From Whitmania pigra (Eukaryota; Annelida; Clitellata; Hirudinida; Haemopidae): DNA of 64,000 nt. Both the position numbers and the translations under genes were made by a program. Location of the stretch: NCBI GenBank assembly GCA_021613335.1, contig JAJTWR010000032.1, positions 82,501 through 146,500 on the forward strand, given 5' to 3'. The notes beneath the pieces are model-generated. The model saw only the letters and a program-made list of their open reading frames with translations. It searched no databases and was not told the origin of the DNA. Below are positions 1-11,500 of this stretch, piece by piece (the first letter of the stretch is position 1; every line of letters begins with the position of its first letter).

Positions 1-1015
1 TCCTCTGTAAAAAGTTTTAAAGTGCTAACAATCTATTTAAATATCACGGATGACTTAAAGACAAACATTTCTAAAGTTGAAATTCCAACGACTTATATTT
101 AATGAGATATTAGTAAAAGTCTGTTTAAACCTCGCCTCTTTTTCCTCTTCAATAAACCACTTATGAGAATTAATACAAATTACAGTTTAATTGCTATTTT
201 AATTACAAACAAGTTTTTAGAGCCTTAAATTAGACCGGCATAACAAATGCGCTATTATTGAGTTATGGCTACACCGCCATGTCACTTTGGAATCATTTTT
301 TACAAAATATCGAACAAATACTAGAGATAATGTCATTTTAACTAGAATTCCACCACCTAAAATATTAAACAGACTTGGTTAGACCTTAAATTTTGATATT
401 TCATCGGTTATTACGTTGAAAATGGTAAAGAGCATGTTAGTTGAATGTAGAGTTTGTTGAATTTGAGCCGCGACGGCACGTACATAAAAGTACCTAATAT
501 CTCGACTTCAACATATTTTAGAGAACCCATTCTTTCACAAAAGTTAGAATATGAAGTATTCTTCCATATTCTGAAGTTTGGTCTTCCAATTTAAATTAGT
601 TTGAGAGATATTCACGAAAAACTAGTCAATCGAGAAATTTGCACGACTTGAGATTTCAAGTCTACTAGTGGGTAATATAACCCTTAGGGACATTTTTCCC
701 AATCTGGCTTATAATAAAAATAATTAATTTTTTTAAAACATAATAGGGAATAATAGTGTCTCATAAACCAATAACTTTGGTTCCGGGAAAAATCGGACAA
801 ACAGGGAGCTTATTATTGGCATATGTAGCTAAAGCGCAAAATGTTAAAATGTTTAGTTTAGCCCTTATTTTTCACCTAAATGACTTTAAAAAAAGAGAAA
901 AGTTTTTCGTCATTGCGAACAAACGTTTTCCAAGATTTCATTGAAATACGTTCATTCGTTCGGCGCGCATAATAAAAAACGAAACGTAGCCGAAGCTCAA
1001 AATTGTTACTTGATT
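1..1015. other. AT-rich DNA without recognisable gene
   Basis: I see no coding exon, repeat unit or RNA gene here. The open frames are short and have no recognisable domain. Base composition is uniformly AT-rich with scattered short G/C patches, as expected for non-coding DNA in this genome. Confidence 0.6.
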
Positions 1016-1470
<455 letters not shown>

Positions 1471-1710
1471 TCCACACCATTATACTACAGTATATTTTGG
1501 AGTAGTGTGGCAGCAGTTCAATGTTAAACTTATTTTTAATATTTCGTAGGAGTTTTATAATTACGTTATTTGTTATTTTTACTTTTTTGATGTGTTTCAT
1601 TTGTAAAGCATTTACGAAAGTAAAGGGAAACATTCGTGGGAATGCAACGACGAGCGAAAATGAAACAAAAGAAATAAAACAGTAAAGAAAATCATCGATT
1701 TTCTCGAACC

Positions 1711-2085
1711 TCAGTCATAAACAATTAAAAAGCGGTTGAGGTCAGCATGCGAAACGAAACTTTTAAAACATGAAAAAGTACCTGCTGACATTATCTCTTC
1801 GGGAAATGAGTTCCAGATCTTTATAAAACGACTAATAAATGAGAATTTTGTGGCGTCGATTCTGCGCATGTCTGATTGTAGTTTTAAGATAGGACCACGT
1901 GTCATGTGTTAATAAGAAAATTTAATGCATTTCAAAAGGTTTTGGCAAATCCGTGCAATATTTTGAAATATAAATCTAAAATAATACGGCGTCGTTGAAG
2001 AGATAGTGGTGGTTTCGAACTGCTGGAATGGATTTGGTAAATCTTCTCTGCACGTATTCGATATGTTCATTCAAATATACCCATC
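1711..2085 (-). mobile_element. Decayed LINE (CR1/jockey-like) reverse-transcriptase C-terminus
   Basis: Reading minus, the upstream part (about 2,085-1,950) resembles the segment just after the reverse-transcriptase core of non-LTR elements (a motif like HIEYVQRRFTKSIPAV). The downstream part (1,905-1,711) contains FIKIWNSFPEEIMSAGTFS followed by a Phe-Lys, matching the widespread terminal motif of CR1/jockey-group LINEs (WNSLPEE...S..FK). At least one in-frame stop and a frame change separate the two parts, so it is a dead fragment. Only the C-terminus is present. The clade within CR1/jockey cannot be fixed by eye. Confidence 0.72.
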
Positions 2086-2359
2086 AAATGAAAAATACAT
2101 AAAACAAAAGAACAAGATGGTTTAAAACAACTGAAATGCTGATCAGCGCGAGCTCAAACATGACCATCGCTATTTTAATTTATAATTTTACATTCTTTGG
2201 ATGCACAAAATCTATTTATTGACGAAATTTTATGCTTTTCATGCCGCCACAATAGAAATCTTTTCTATCAACGTGTTTTTCACAAATCACAATCAGCATT
2301 TATTAAAAGCGCTTTGTCACAGCAGATGGAGATAAAATGTAAAACATGTCAAAAGCATG

Positions 2360-2935
2360 TCAAAACATGTGAATTTCGCAGAGAACGCATAGCTGAACAT
2401 AGTTGCAGTAAAAATCATCCAGATTAAACCTATAACCACATTACATACAATGGCTACTTAAATATGTAAGAGAATTTGGTTCCCCGTAATTCCATGGACT
2501 TCAAAGGTAGAACCACACCTGGATAGGTACTCCAATGGAATTGCTGGAATTGTAATTGATTGTGAGCCGTTAATGTAAGGACTGAAGCATGCTGTCCAAT
2601 ATGTGTACAGTCCTGGACTTTGTCTACTCCAACAATATGGTAGAACTGCTAAAGAAATGTTGATGTCGTTATTACTACTGCTTTCTTTTTTTAAGAAACG
2701 AGAGAACAGCAGAGAATCATTCTTGAGATCCACAATAACAGGATGAGAACGAGGAAAGAGTTGCACACTTAACATAACATAACAAAACAATTATTTATGA
2801 TGGTTAAGAAGACCTGGATATGTGTAATAAAAAAATAAAAACTTGTTTGCCTGTGTATCAATCCCAATTGCCAACCATCATTTTAAGACTAAATACGGAA
2901 TTCACATATTTTAAATGTACAAACCTTAAGAGACA
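2360..2935 (-). pseudogene. C-type lectin-like domain pseudogene (copy 1)
   Basis: Minus-strand paralogue of the lectin exons at 5,397-5,996. The order is the same: a KMMVGNWD stretch, then FPRSHPVIVDLKND, YTYWTACFSPYINGS, a WNYGEPNS sequence and a terminal DDFYCNY...CEIHMF before a stop at 2,360. It is broken. A Trp codon has become TGA at 2,858-2,860, about 65 bp is inserted between the first two blocks (about 2,778-2,842), and the reading frame changes between the YINGS and EPNS blocks. A 36-bp GC-AG intron-like gap sits where the sister copy has its intron. C-type lectin domains bind sugars or proteins outside the cell; this copy cannot encode one. Its apparent plus-strand reading frame at 2,197-2,427 is a shadow. 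Confidence 0.8.
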
Positions 2936-2939
2936 TTTT

Positions 2940-3335
2940 AAAACATTTTGAGATCAATTCTTGGAGCAGATGAAGTTAAGTAGATGTACCATGCTGTGAG
3001 ACACAACTTCACTGTGTTCACAAGGTATAGAATTGTTGAGGTCCAAATACGGCATCAATTATAATATGAAATTATAGCAGAGATTTCAACGTTGAAGTCT
3101 CCCTTTCAAGAATCATAAATGGATCATTGATCTGAACATGAAATGTAGCTCATGTGCATTTGTGATTGCGTTGAAAGAAACAAGGTTTTTTTTAATTAAA
3201 CTGAGATAAATTCATGAAGCAGATACTGAAGTTAAGCAGATGTACCATGCTCTGGGACCCTGCTTCACTGTGAAGGTGTGGAATTGTTGAGGTCCAAACA
3301 GTTAATCAACTATAACATGAAAGTATGGTCAAAAG
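2940..3335 (+). repeat. Direct repeat pair, about 140 bp each
   Basis: Two diverged copies, about 2,940-3,080 and 3,195-3,335, share blocks such as agcagatgtaccatgct (second copy; one mismatch in the first), the core gaattgttgaggtccaaa, and a following tataa-atgaaa block. Spacing is about 255 bp. No coding content. This may be part of an unknown repetitive element or a local duplication. Confidence 0.7.
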
Positions 3336-3635
3336 CTGCATATGATTTTTCCATGCAATGGGTTTGATGATATGCTCTTATGGCAATGTAGAAAATCAGA
3401 TGTCGGTGACTCTAGCAGCGGTCGGCAGCGGTGAGGGGGTCCGGCTTTTCGCAAAATTTGAGTCTCCTAAACATGGAAATTATATAAATGATACATATTT
3501 CGAAAGAGGAGATAATGACCTTTATGAATATTATAAAATTATTAAATTTACTAAATTTTATTATTATTATAAAACTTGCTTGCAAAAATTAATTTGTTAT
3601 AAACTAAAACTTTAACATAGAAATCTATTGTGGTT

Positions 3636-4073
3636 TATATCACCTTGTAATGCTAATAAATATCTTCAAAATGACATATACCATGGTACAATTCCATGTA
3701 CCAAGTTTGAGATATCACGCCTCAAAGTCTTACAGACGACCGAATCACTGCGGTTGTATCTTGTGGCTTAAGTGACTTGTAAAACATGGGATTGCTGCAA
3801 TATCTATGTAGCACTGTATTGCTGACGTTTATCTTCAAAATGACACATAAAGTTATTAAATTACTCGCTTTTGAATGGAGATGTCCCACTTCAATGCGTC
3901 ACGAATGATGACCGCCCAAGCAGTTCATAGGGTTTCCGACGTCGCCAGGTAGACCGTATGGGCTGCATGGAAACCTAGTACGGCATATATCACCTTGTAG
4001 GGCTAATAAATATCTGCAAAATGACATATACCATGGTACAATTCCATGTACCAAAGTTGAGATATCACGCCTC
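3636..4073 (+). repeat. Direct repeat pair, 88 bp each
   Basis: Copies at 3,636-3,723 and 3,986-4,073 are nearly identical (start tatatcaccttgta, end gatatcacgcctc) with a handful of substitutions. A partial third copy (cttcaaaatgacacata) lies near 3,833. Each copy contains the small palindrome-like segment ccatggtacaattccatg. They could be the ends of a non-autonomous element of about 440 bp or a tandem-derived repeat. No coding capacity. Confidence 0.8.
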
Positions 4074-4323
4074 TAGAAATTTAAAATCTGATGTTTCTTA
4101 TTCTTAAGTTGTTAAAACTAGGAGTTATTTAACTGTTTAAAGTTGTTTTGCTTAATTACGAATTTGAACAATTTGTAATAAATAAAAAGATTCTTGCAAA
4201 TTAAAGTAGTGTTTTTAAACTTTAAAATTTAAGCCGTTTTTTTAAGCCAGTCCGACCATGTTCCCATCGTAACCTGGAACTTATCCGGGATTATTACCCA
4301 GTTTGAGTCAGTTCTATGTTCCC

Positions 4324-4872
4324 TCAAGAGCAACAGTGACTCCACAGTCGACGCTGACAATCGATTTCTGACTTTATTGAATCCATCATGTGAAGAAGAA
4401 GAGATCTTGCCTCATTGGCTGATGGGATTATTAATGTAGGACTTTTCTGTGAGCCACTGTCAGTAAAATGCGAATCAAGCAGCGGGGTGGTACCAAAAGG
4501 AACTAGTTTGAAACGACTATCCAACACAGTTGAGACCACATACTCTGGTCTTCTCATAGATTCCTGGAATCTGTTATGAAGAGCTGCACGAAGGTTTTTT
4601 TTCAGAGCAATTAACTGAGTTTTACAATTTGCAATTGCTTCATCAATCCCAATTAATGCAGGTATCACTTGAGAAATTGTGACACCATCACCTTGCAGCA
4701 CCTGTGTTGCTTCTTCAAATGTCTCAAGTAAAGAAACAAGCTCAAGCAGAAAAGAACGTGAAACTGTGATTCGAGGGACACGTGCACCTGAGCTGCGTTT
4801 GACTTCCTTGGCTTTAACTAGAGTTTCATTAACCGCCTTCCATACTGCAGCTTGAGATAATCTTCTTAGCAT
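4324..4872 (-). mobile_element. hAT-superfamily transposase fragment
   Basis: A 182-residue frame that begins MLRRLSQAAVW and contains LLETFEEATQVLQGDGVTIS, then ALIGIDEAI and later EYVVSTVLDSRFKLVPF. This order (a helical region with 'LL.PFEEAT..L.....', then 'LDPRFKL') is typical of the RNase-H-like core of hAT transposases and the ZBED proteins derived from them. The BED zinc finger, the catalytic N-terminal part and the C-terminal dimerisation domain are missing, so it is a truncated remnant. It ends at a stop near 4,324. Confidence 0.82.
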
Positions 4873-5396
4873 TATATTTCCTGCTATCTAACTCAAATAT
4901 ATTTAAAAGGCGGTAAATCTACAAGTAGAACAAGAAGCATGTAGCCTACAACAATGTTTACTTAACGAGGAATTTATAACTATTGTGGCCATATGCATAA
5001 TAATCTATGTGAGCAACAGTCTAAGTGCTCAACTGCCATGTGAGCTATCGCCATTTGAGCAATGGTCAGGAAACCCTTCTCTTAACAAATTTCATGAAGG
5101 ACTTCATTGAAACCGTAAGGACTTTTAATATCATTTAACATAAATGTTTAACATACATTAAAAATGTTCGTTTTGTTTTTAACTTTTATTCGACTTATAC
5201 AATGAACGTCGCAGAAAAGCTATATTGATCAATTAATTTCTTTAAGACATTTATTCATGTGCAAAGTGTAACTGTATTTAATTGTTTATTCATAGGCCAT
5301 CATGTGACGGCATTTAAATATTTTCTGATAAAAGTTATAAAAATATTGAAAGTAGCAAATCTTGAGTGCATTTTAATTCATTTGAAAACAAACCTG

Positions 5397-8300
5397 TCAA
5401 AACATTTCAATCTCACAGAGAATGCACATCTGATAACTGCAGTAATAATCGTCTAAAGCGCTTTCATATGGCGCTTGAATGCAATTATCGCTTGGCAATG
5501 AATAAGAATTTGGTTCTCCACGTTTCCAGGGTGTTGTGGCCTTCAACGGCTGAACAACACCTGGAAAAAGACTCCATAGAAATCGTTGTCGCGATCCGTT
5601 TATGTAGGGACTGAACCCAGCAGACCAATATGTATAACGTCCTAGATCATTGCCATTCGGACACTTTGGTATAACTGACCAAACAAAAATATGATGTTAT
5701 TATTACACATTGTATAATGTATTATATATAATATACATAATATAATATACATAATATAATATACATAATATAATTTATATTTAAAATAAAACAAAGCATT
5801 GGAGAGTAATGCTTGCTTTCTTTTTCTAAGAAAAGACGGAACAGTAGAAAATCATTCTTGATATCCACAATAACAGGATGAGAACGAGGATGCAAAGAGT
5901 TGCACTTTTGTCTGCCTGTGTACCAATCCCAAGCGCCAATCATCATTTTGATGCATTTGTTTCCTTCGATTAAATATTTAAATCCAACAGGACAATCTGG
6001 TTTTAAAGATAAAAAATTTAACATGACCCAAAATGTAACTTGAAAAAGAATGGCTTTTCAACTTTTGCTTGAATTACTTGCAATGATAACATTGATAACA
6101 AATGCTTTGAAGTTCATTTGATAGTCAGACAAAATGGAAATTAATTAAGTGGCTTGTTATCACACGTTATTATTAAAAATAATGTGTTATGAATCGTGGG
6201 AATATAGTGACCATTAACAAAAATTCGTATCTTTTTATCGAGCAGTTGCAGAATTAGACAACCAAGTACATATTTTTATGGTGAAGTTGCTCAATGATAT
6301 CGTGATGCAACGTCGTTAATCTTTTCTTACTGCACTTTATCTGCTGCTGTTTACTTGCGTGATCATCCCTCGCTTTTACTGGACATTTCAAGCTCTTAAA
6401 TCCCTCATATTCTCGAGAGATTTGTTTCGAATCATTGATTTTGTTTTTATGTCCGACAGACGCACTTCCGCATCTTTCTTTCATATGTTTTCCTTTCAAT
6501 GTCTTGTTTCCGAATATGAGGAAAGACTGAAATCTGTCTAACATGCTGTAAAATACTTCTCCTTTTCCGCTGCTATTTCCGTCTTCAGAGTAAAAGATTT
6601 TTACTCTCTTGACTGGCAACTTGGTGAGGAAATGTGCCCCCAGTTCTTCTGTTAAATAAAAGCTCAGATTGCATACGAATATTTCGTAATCCTTGTCTGC
6701 TTCACAACGCGGTTTTTGGATTGTCTTGCAAGAGTAATCGTGTGAATTATAATCATATATCTCCAGTGTTGTAAAAAGTATCGCATTTCAGTAATTAGGT
6801 AAAAGTACAAGTAATACCTTAAAATGTACTTAAGGTAAAGTAAAAGTATTTGTTCAAAGAGGTACCTAAGTAAAAGTAAAAAGTTACAGCAATTAAAAAT
6901 TACTTAAAAAGTAAAAGATGCCACCGTTTTTGTGATCATGCATAATTCCATATTATCTAAATGTCTATGTATCAATTGTTGGTACTAACTGCTAGTACTA
7001 ACAGTCATTAAGTAATTAAGCAATAACATTTGAACTAATGAAAGTGTTTTTATTCTTTATTTACAATCACAAATGTTAACTTTCAACAAAACTAAGTTCT
7101 AGTCCGAAGGCTGCTCAATGTCAGACATGACTGAGGAACTGTTGTTTTGGTGAAATTTCCCCTTTTGCTCTTAAGGTCGTTGTTTACCTTTCTCCTATGT
7201 GCATGAAATATGCAGTTTATTGACAGAACCAGGCTAACACTTGACTTTATTCGAACGTACAATCGGTATCACTCATGAGCGGATTAACGATGATTCTCAA
7301 GTATCACAGTGAGCTCCTCCCTGGGAAGGCGGAATTAGTAGTAGATGTGATCCAGGTGATGATTGAGACTTCCTGATCTTGTGCGTGGGGGTTCAGATGG
7401 GTTATTGGGAGAATTTGTGATGAATGCAGGAGCCGTCTGTCGACAGGCGTCCCTGGCGTCGTCATTGGCATCTTCGCAAGTTTGACACGATCTAGCGAAA
7501 CACAACTGGTGGATCCATCGGGAAGTTCTATCTTGACAATGTTTTGCTTAGTGTCAAGGACTTTGTAAGAACCCTGGTATTGAACCTCTAGAGGTTGTCG
7601 AATTCTATCTATCCGTAACTAGACATATTGTCCATGTTGCAAGGTAACTGACTGGGGGTGGATAGTTCGACCATGGTGTATACCTTTGGAGAGAGTTGTA
7701 AAGTCCAGTTGACGCATGTGCTTGTGGAGTTGCTGGATTGCTTCAAACTGTTTCTTAGTAAAAGGATTCGCTTTGTGAAAGAAGACATGTGGCATCAAGA
7801 TATCTGAGCATGTCATGGCTGTAAACGGTGAATACCCATGTTCAGTCGGTAAAGCTCTCAATGCTAAGCAAACTATTGGAAGTGCTATCAGCCATTCTTC
7901 ATTTCGAGACACAAGTGCTGTCTTGAGTGTTCTATAGAAACGCTCGATCGTCCCATTAGACTGAGGGTAATAAGCAGTGGTACGTAGTCGATGAAAACCA
8001 ATAGAGTGGGACAAAGCATTGAAGAGAGTACTTTCAAACTGTCGCCATTGATCTGTAGTGAGGCACAATGGTACTCCAAATTTACTAATCCAGTGGGTTA
8101 AAAAGACTGAGGGTAATAAGCAGTGGTACGTAGTCGATGAAAACCAATAGAGTGGGACAAAGCATTGAAGAGAGTACTTTCAAACTGTCGCCATTGATCT
8201 GTAGTGAGGCACAATGGTACTCCAAATTTACTAATCCAGTGGGTTAAAAATGCCTCAGCAACTGTGGTAGCTGTGATTGAGGTTACGGAACACATTCAAA

Positions 8301-8532
8301 CCAACGGGTTGCTCTGTCGATGAGTGTCACAACATATTGCATCTTTGAGGTGTAATGAGAACCAAGTGTTTTTGAAGGTTTCAGAGGCCCTACTACGTCC
8401 ATATGAACTGTTTGAAATTGATCATTGAATGGATACATGGGCTGTTCTGGGATACTCTTGTTGTGACAATTGATCTTGGCTTTCTGACAGTCTAAGCAGT
8501 TGTTGACCCATTGTTTGATGTCCCTTTTCATT

Positions 8533-8565
<33 letters not shown>

Positions 8566-11500
8566 GTTTATTTTTATTTCGCCTTAAGCATAGCGTCAGA
8601 GGCGCCTTGGTTCTTGAAAGGATATCTTGAAGAGGTAGGTTTTCAGCTGGCGCTTGAAGAGCTCGAGCGTGGCTGTGACCGGATGATGGGGGACAGACTG
8701 TTCCAGACGGCGGGCGAGGCATAAGAAAAGCCTCGGTTGACTATGGATGATTTATGAACCGGTTGGTGAAGATGAATTGTAGAAGATGAGCGGATGCGAT
8801 CGGGGATGTGGCGGTGTCGAATGAGATGATAGAGATAAGGGGGATTGGATGTGGTTAAGGTGCGATAGGTGAGCAAAGACATTTTATAAATGATGCGATG
8901 ATGTATGAGTAGCCAGTGCAGTTGCGTCCGGGCCTCGGAGCTGTTAAGATTTGGATCGAGGAGAACAAGTTTAGCTAACTTGTTTTGGATGCGCTGGAGG
9001 GAGAGGATAAAGGAGGCTGAAGCGCCGTACAAGAGGGAGTTGCAGTAGAGAGGACCAGGCTGCGTGCGAGGACAGCAGTCATGTCGACGGAGAGGAAAGG
9101 GCGGATATGTCGTATAGCCCAGATGAGGTGGTTGCAAAATTTTGAGAAGTTTTAGGGTAGAAAAAGAAGAAAGAAGGGTGCCGGCGATATTTATTGAAGA
9201 TGGGGAAATAAGTTCTTGAGTTGCAAAGATGTGCCAATAAACATTATTTCAGATTTTTGCGGATTGAGTCGGAGAAAGTTTACGAGATGCCAGTCGTTAA
9301 TGGCGTCTGTGCATTTTTGCAGATTGTCGAGTTGAGCGGAGATACTGTTGCTGGAGAGGACAGAGTAAAGACTTGTGTCGTCCGTGTATTGGTGGAAGGA
9401 CACGTCAAAGTTTTTGACGATGTCAGACAGGGGTGAAGTGTAGGTTGTGAAAGTAGGGGTCCTAGGACAGAGCCCTGGGGAACTCCAGCGAGGAAAGCAA
9501 CAGAAGAGGAAATATGGCAGCCCAGCTTAACGTATTGGGATTTGTTCGAGAGGTAAGAGTGGAGCCAAGAGAGTGCAAGACCTTCATACCGAAGTCGGAG
9601 TGAAGTCTATCTAACAATTTTAATTTTAGGCCAATAATACCTTGTTGCAATCAAATTAGTAAATCCTCGTATACCTGGATGTGTGATTGTGAAGGTGCCT
9701 AAACACTGCTTGTCCTTGTGTTAAGGGAACTTATGGACGGGGATAAATTGAGCTGTTTTTGCAAAGAATTGTCTGCCGAGAGTTGATGAGATGAGAGAGC
9801 ATCCTTGCACTTTTGTATTTTTGGATCTTCAATCTGTGCTTTGGCAATACCTGGGTGTATCTATATCTGTATGCTATATCTGGGTGTTGACTAGAAACTT
9901 CAATTGATGACGTATGGTGTTAGCTATTGTGAAAAATGAGACATAAAACGTAGGGGCACCTTCGATGGTCGCAACCGAAGTAGCCCCTTCTAGTTTTTCC
10001 GACAATGGCTTGTGAGACACCGGATAAGCATTTCTAGACTGGTCAACTCGGGCGCCACGCTTGTCTGGCCAAACGCACCAGGGTCAGCAGGATTTAGCCT
10101 CAGGACCAAAATAAATGTGTGCACGACAAACTTTTGGTAGTTGACCTGGGGTGAATGGCTCCAGTGTTCTGTTGGTTCCTGGGGTTCTTTTGACAGCATC
10201 AACATCCAGTGTTGGTTCCTGGATCGTCTGTGTGTTGAACTGATGTCATGGTAATCAATTCGTCTGCGAATTTCCCCACCTCTTCTAAAGACAAGTTCTT
10301 CTGTGCTGCAATGACTAGGGCCAAATTGGCAGGCAACTATCTCGAGAACCATGTCGTCAGGTGCTCCAACTTGTTGTGCTAGCCTTTTCATGGCTTGCAG
10401 ATGTTGTGAAGGCCTGCCTGTTAACGGATTTTGTTGTAGGAACTGGTCGAAGAGCTCAGCTTTGTTTGTCATGGTTTGCTCAAGGACTTCACTTTTCAGA
10501 TGGTCGTAATTCATGGCCCCTACAGTGTCATTATCAAGGCACATTACCACAGACCCTGGTAGGGCTGCCAATGCGTGATAAAATCTTGTTGAGCTCACCG
10601 TGATGTTGGAGAAAGCAAATTGTGCTTCCATTATCCTGAACCAAGCCGATGCCTCGGCTGGGTTGAAGACAACCAGTTTGATAGACATTGAAGTAGCTTG
10701 CTAACCATCAGAGTTTGTTTTCGGAGTCGGGGTCACCAATGAAGTATGCAGTTTATTGACAGAACCAGGCTAACACTTGACTTTATTCGAACGTACAATC
10801 GGTATCACTCATGAACGTATTAACGACGATCCTCAAGTATCATCGCGGTAAACTTGTATAACAACACAAAATGTCTTTAATAAGGATGTGCAGTCACTAC
10901 ATGCACTTCTTGTCAACAATTCATATTTCGAAACATGTGCTGGATGCATGCGTTCCATGTTTCTTCAAGTTTGACGACGAACCTTCCTATGCTGAATACA
11001 TAGTTTATCTTGTTTGCAGAGTTGCAAACTTATATGATTTTGCTTCCTTTGATTAAAATCTGAACATTGTGATTATAAATGGCAACGTGTGCTCTTCAAT
11101 GTTGTTCCCCTTATCATCGCTATCTATGTTCAAATTAGCTTCCGAGTATATATATATATATACCGTATTTTCACCCATATTACACGCGTGTTATGTTCGA
11201 TTTTACTTACCACGCACCCCCCTATGCGTGCTATAATCGTATGCGTGTTATGCTAGCTTAAATTTACATGAATTTGGTTTCCGACCAACAAAAAATAAAA
11301 ACATTTAAATGATAGCACAGACTGTTGGTTGTTTTTGTAAAAGCTTTAGACTATATTTTTAATTTTAAATAGTTTATAATTTATTGGGCGTTAGTGCGTT
11401 GCATAAAGAACTTTCGATATATGCTTACAGAAGCATGTGACAAAACATTCACGCTAATCATTGCATTGTCCAGCTCTCGAATTTATGACGTCAACTTGAA

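Larger units (their letters stand above)
7204..10842 (-). mobile_element. Ty3/gypsy LTR retrotransposon (CsRn1/Kabuki-like), internally deleted
   Basis: Two 103-bp LTRs (7,204-7,306 and 10,740-10,842) are about 95 percent alike and have TG...CA ends on the minus strand. Immediately inside the 5' LTR is a primer-binding site, tTGGTGACCCCGAC (10,739 downward), of the kind used by CsRn1-type elements (tRNA-Trp is reported for that clade). A purine-rich tract precedes the 3' LTR. Gag sits at 9,990-10,688 and integrase at 7,312-8,531. Protease, reverse transcriptase and RNase H are missing, and a LINE is inserted at 8,530-9,650. I see no matching target-site duplication. The element is dead but retains recognisable ends. 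Confidence 0.88.

Noticed and set aside
2197..2427. Cys-rich plus-strand open frame resembling a small zinc finger
   Set aside because: It overlaps the minus-strand lectin pseudogene, whose conserved CEI and DDFYC motifs explain the sequence.
4324..6925. One complete hAT element spanning the transposase fragment and the hAT-like end
   Set aside because: Lectin exons and an RRM fragment lie between them, no second terminal repeat was found, and the transposase is truncated at both ends.
8500..8724. Plus-strand open frame at the LINE tail
   Set aside because: Antisense shadow of the LINE and its (TTA)n tail.
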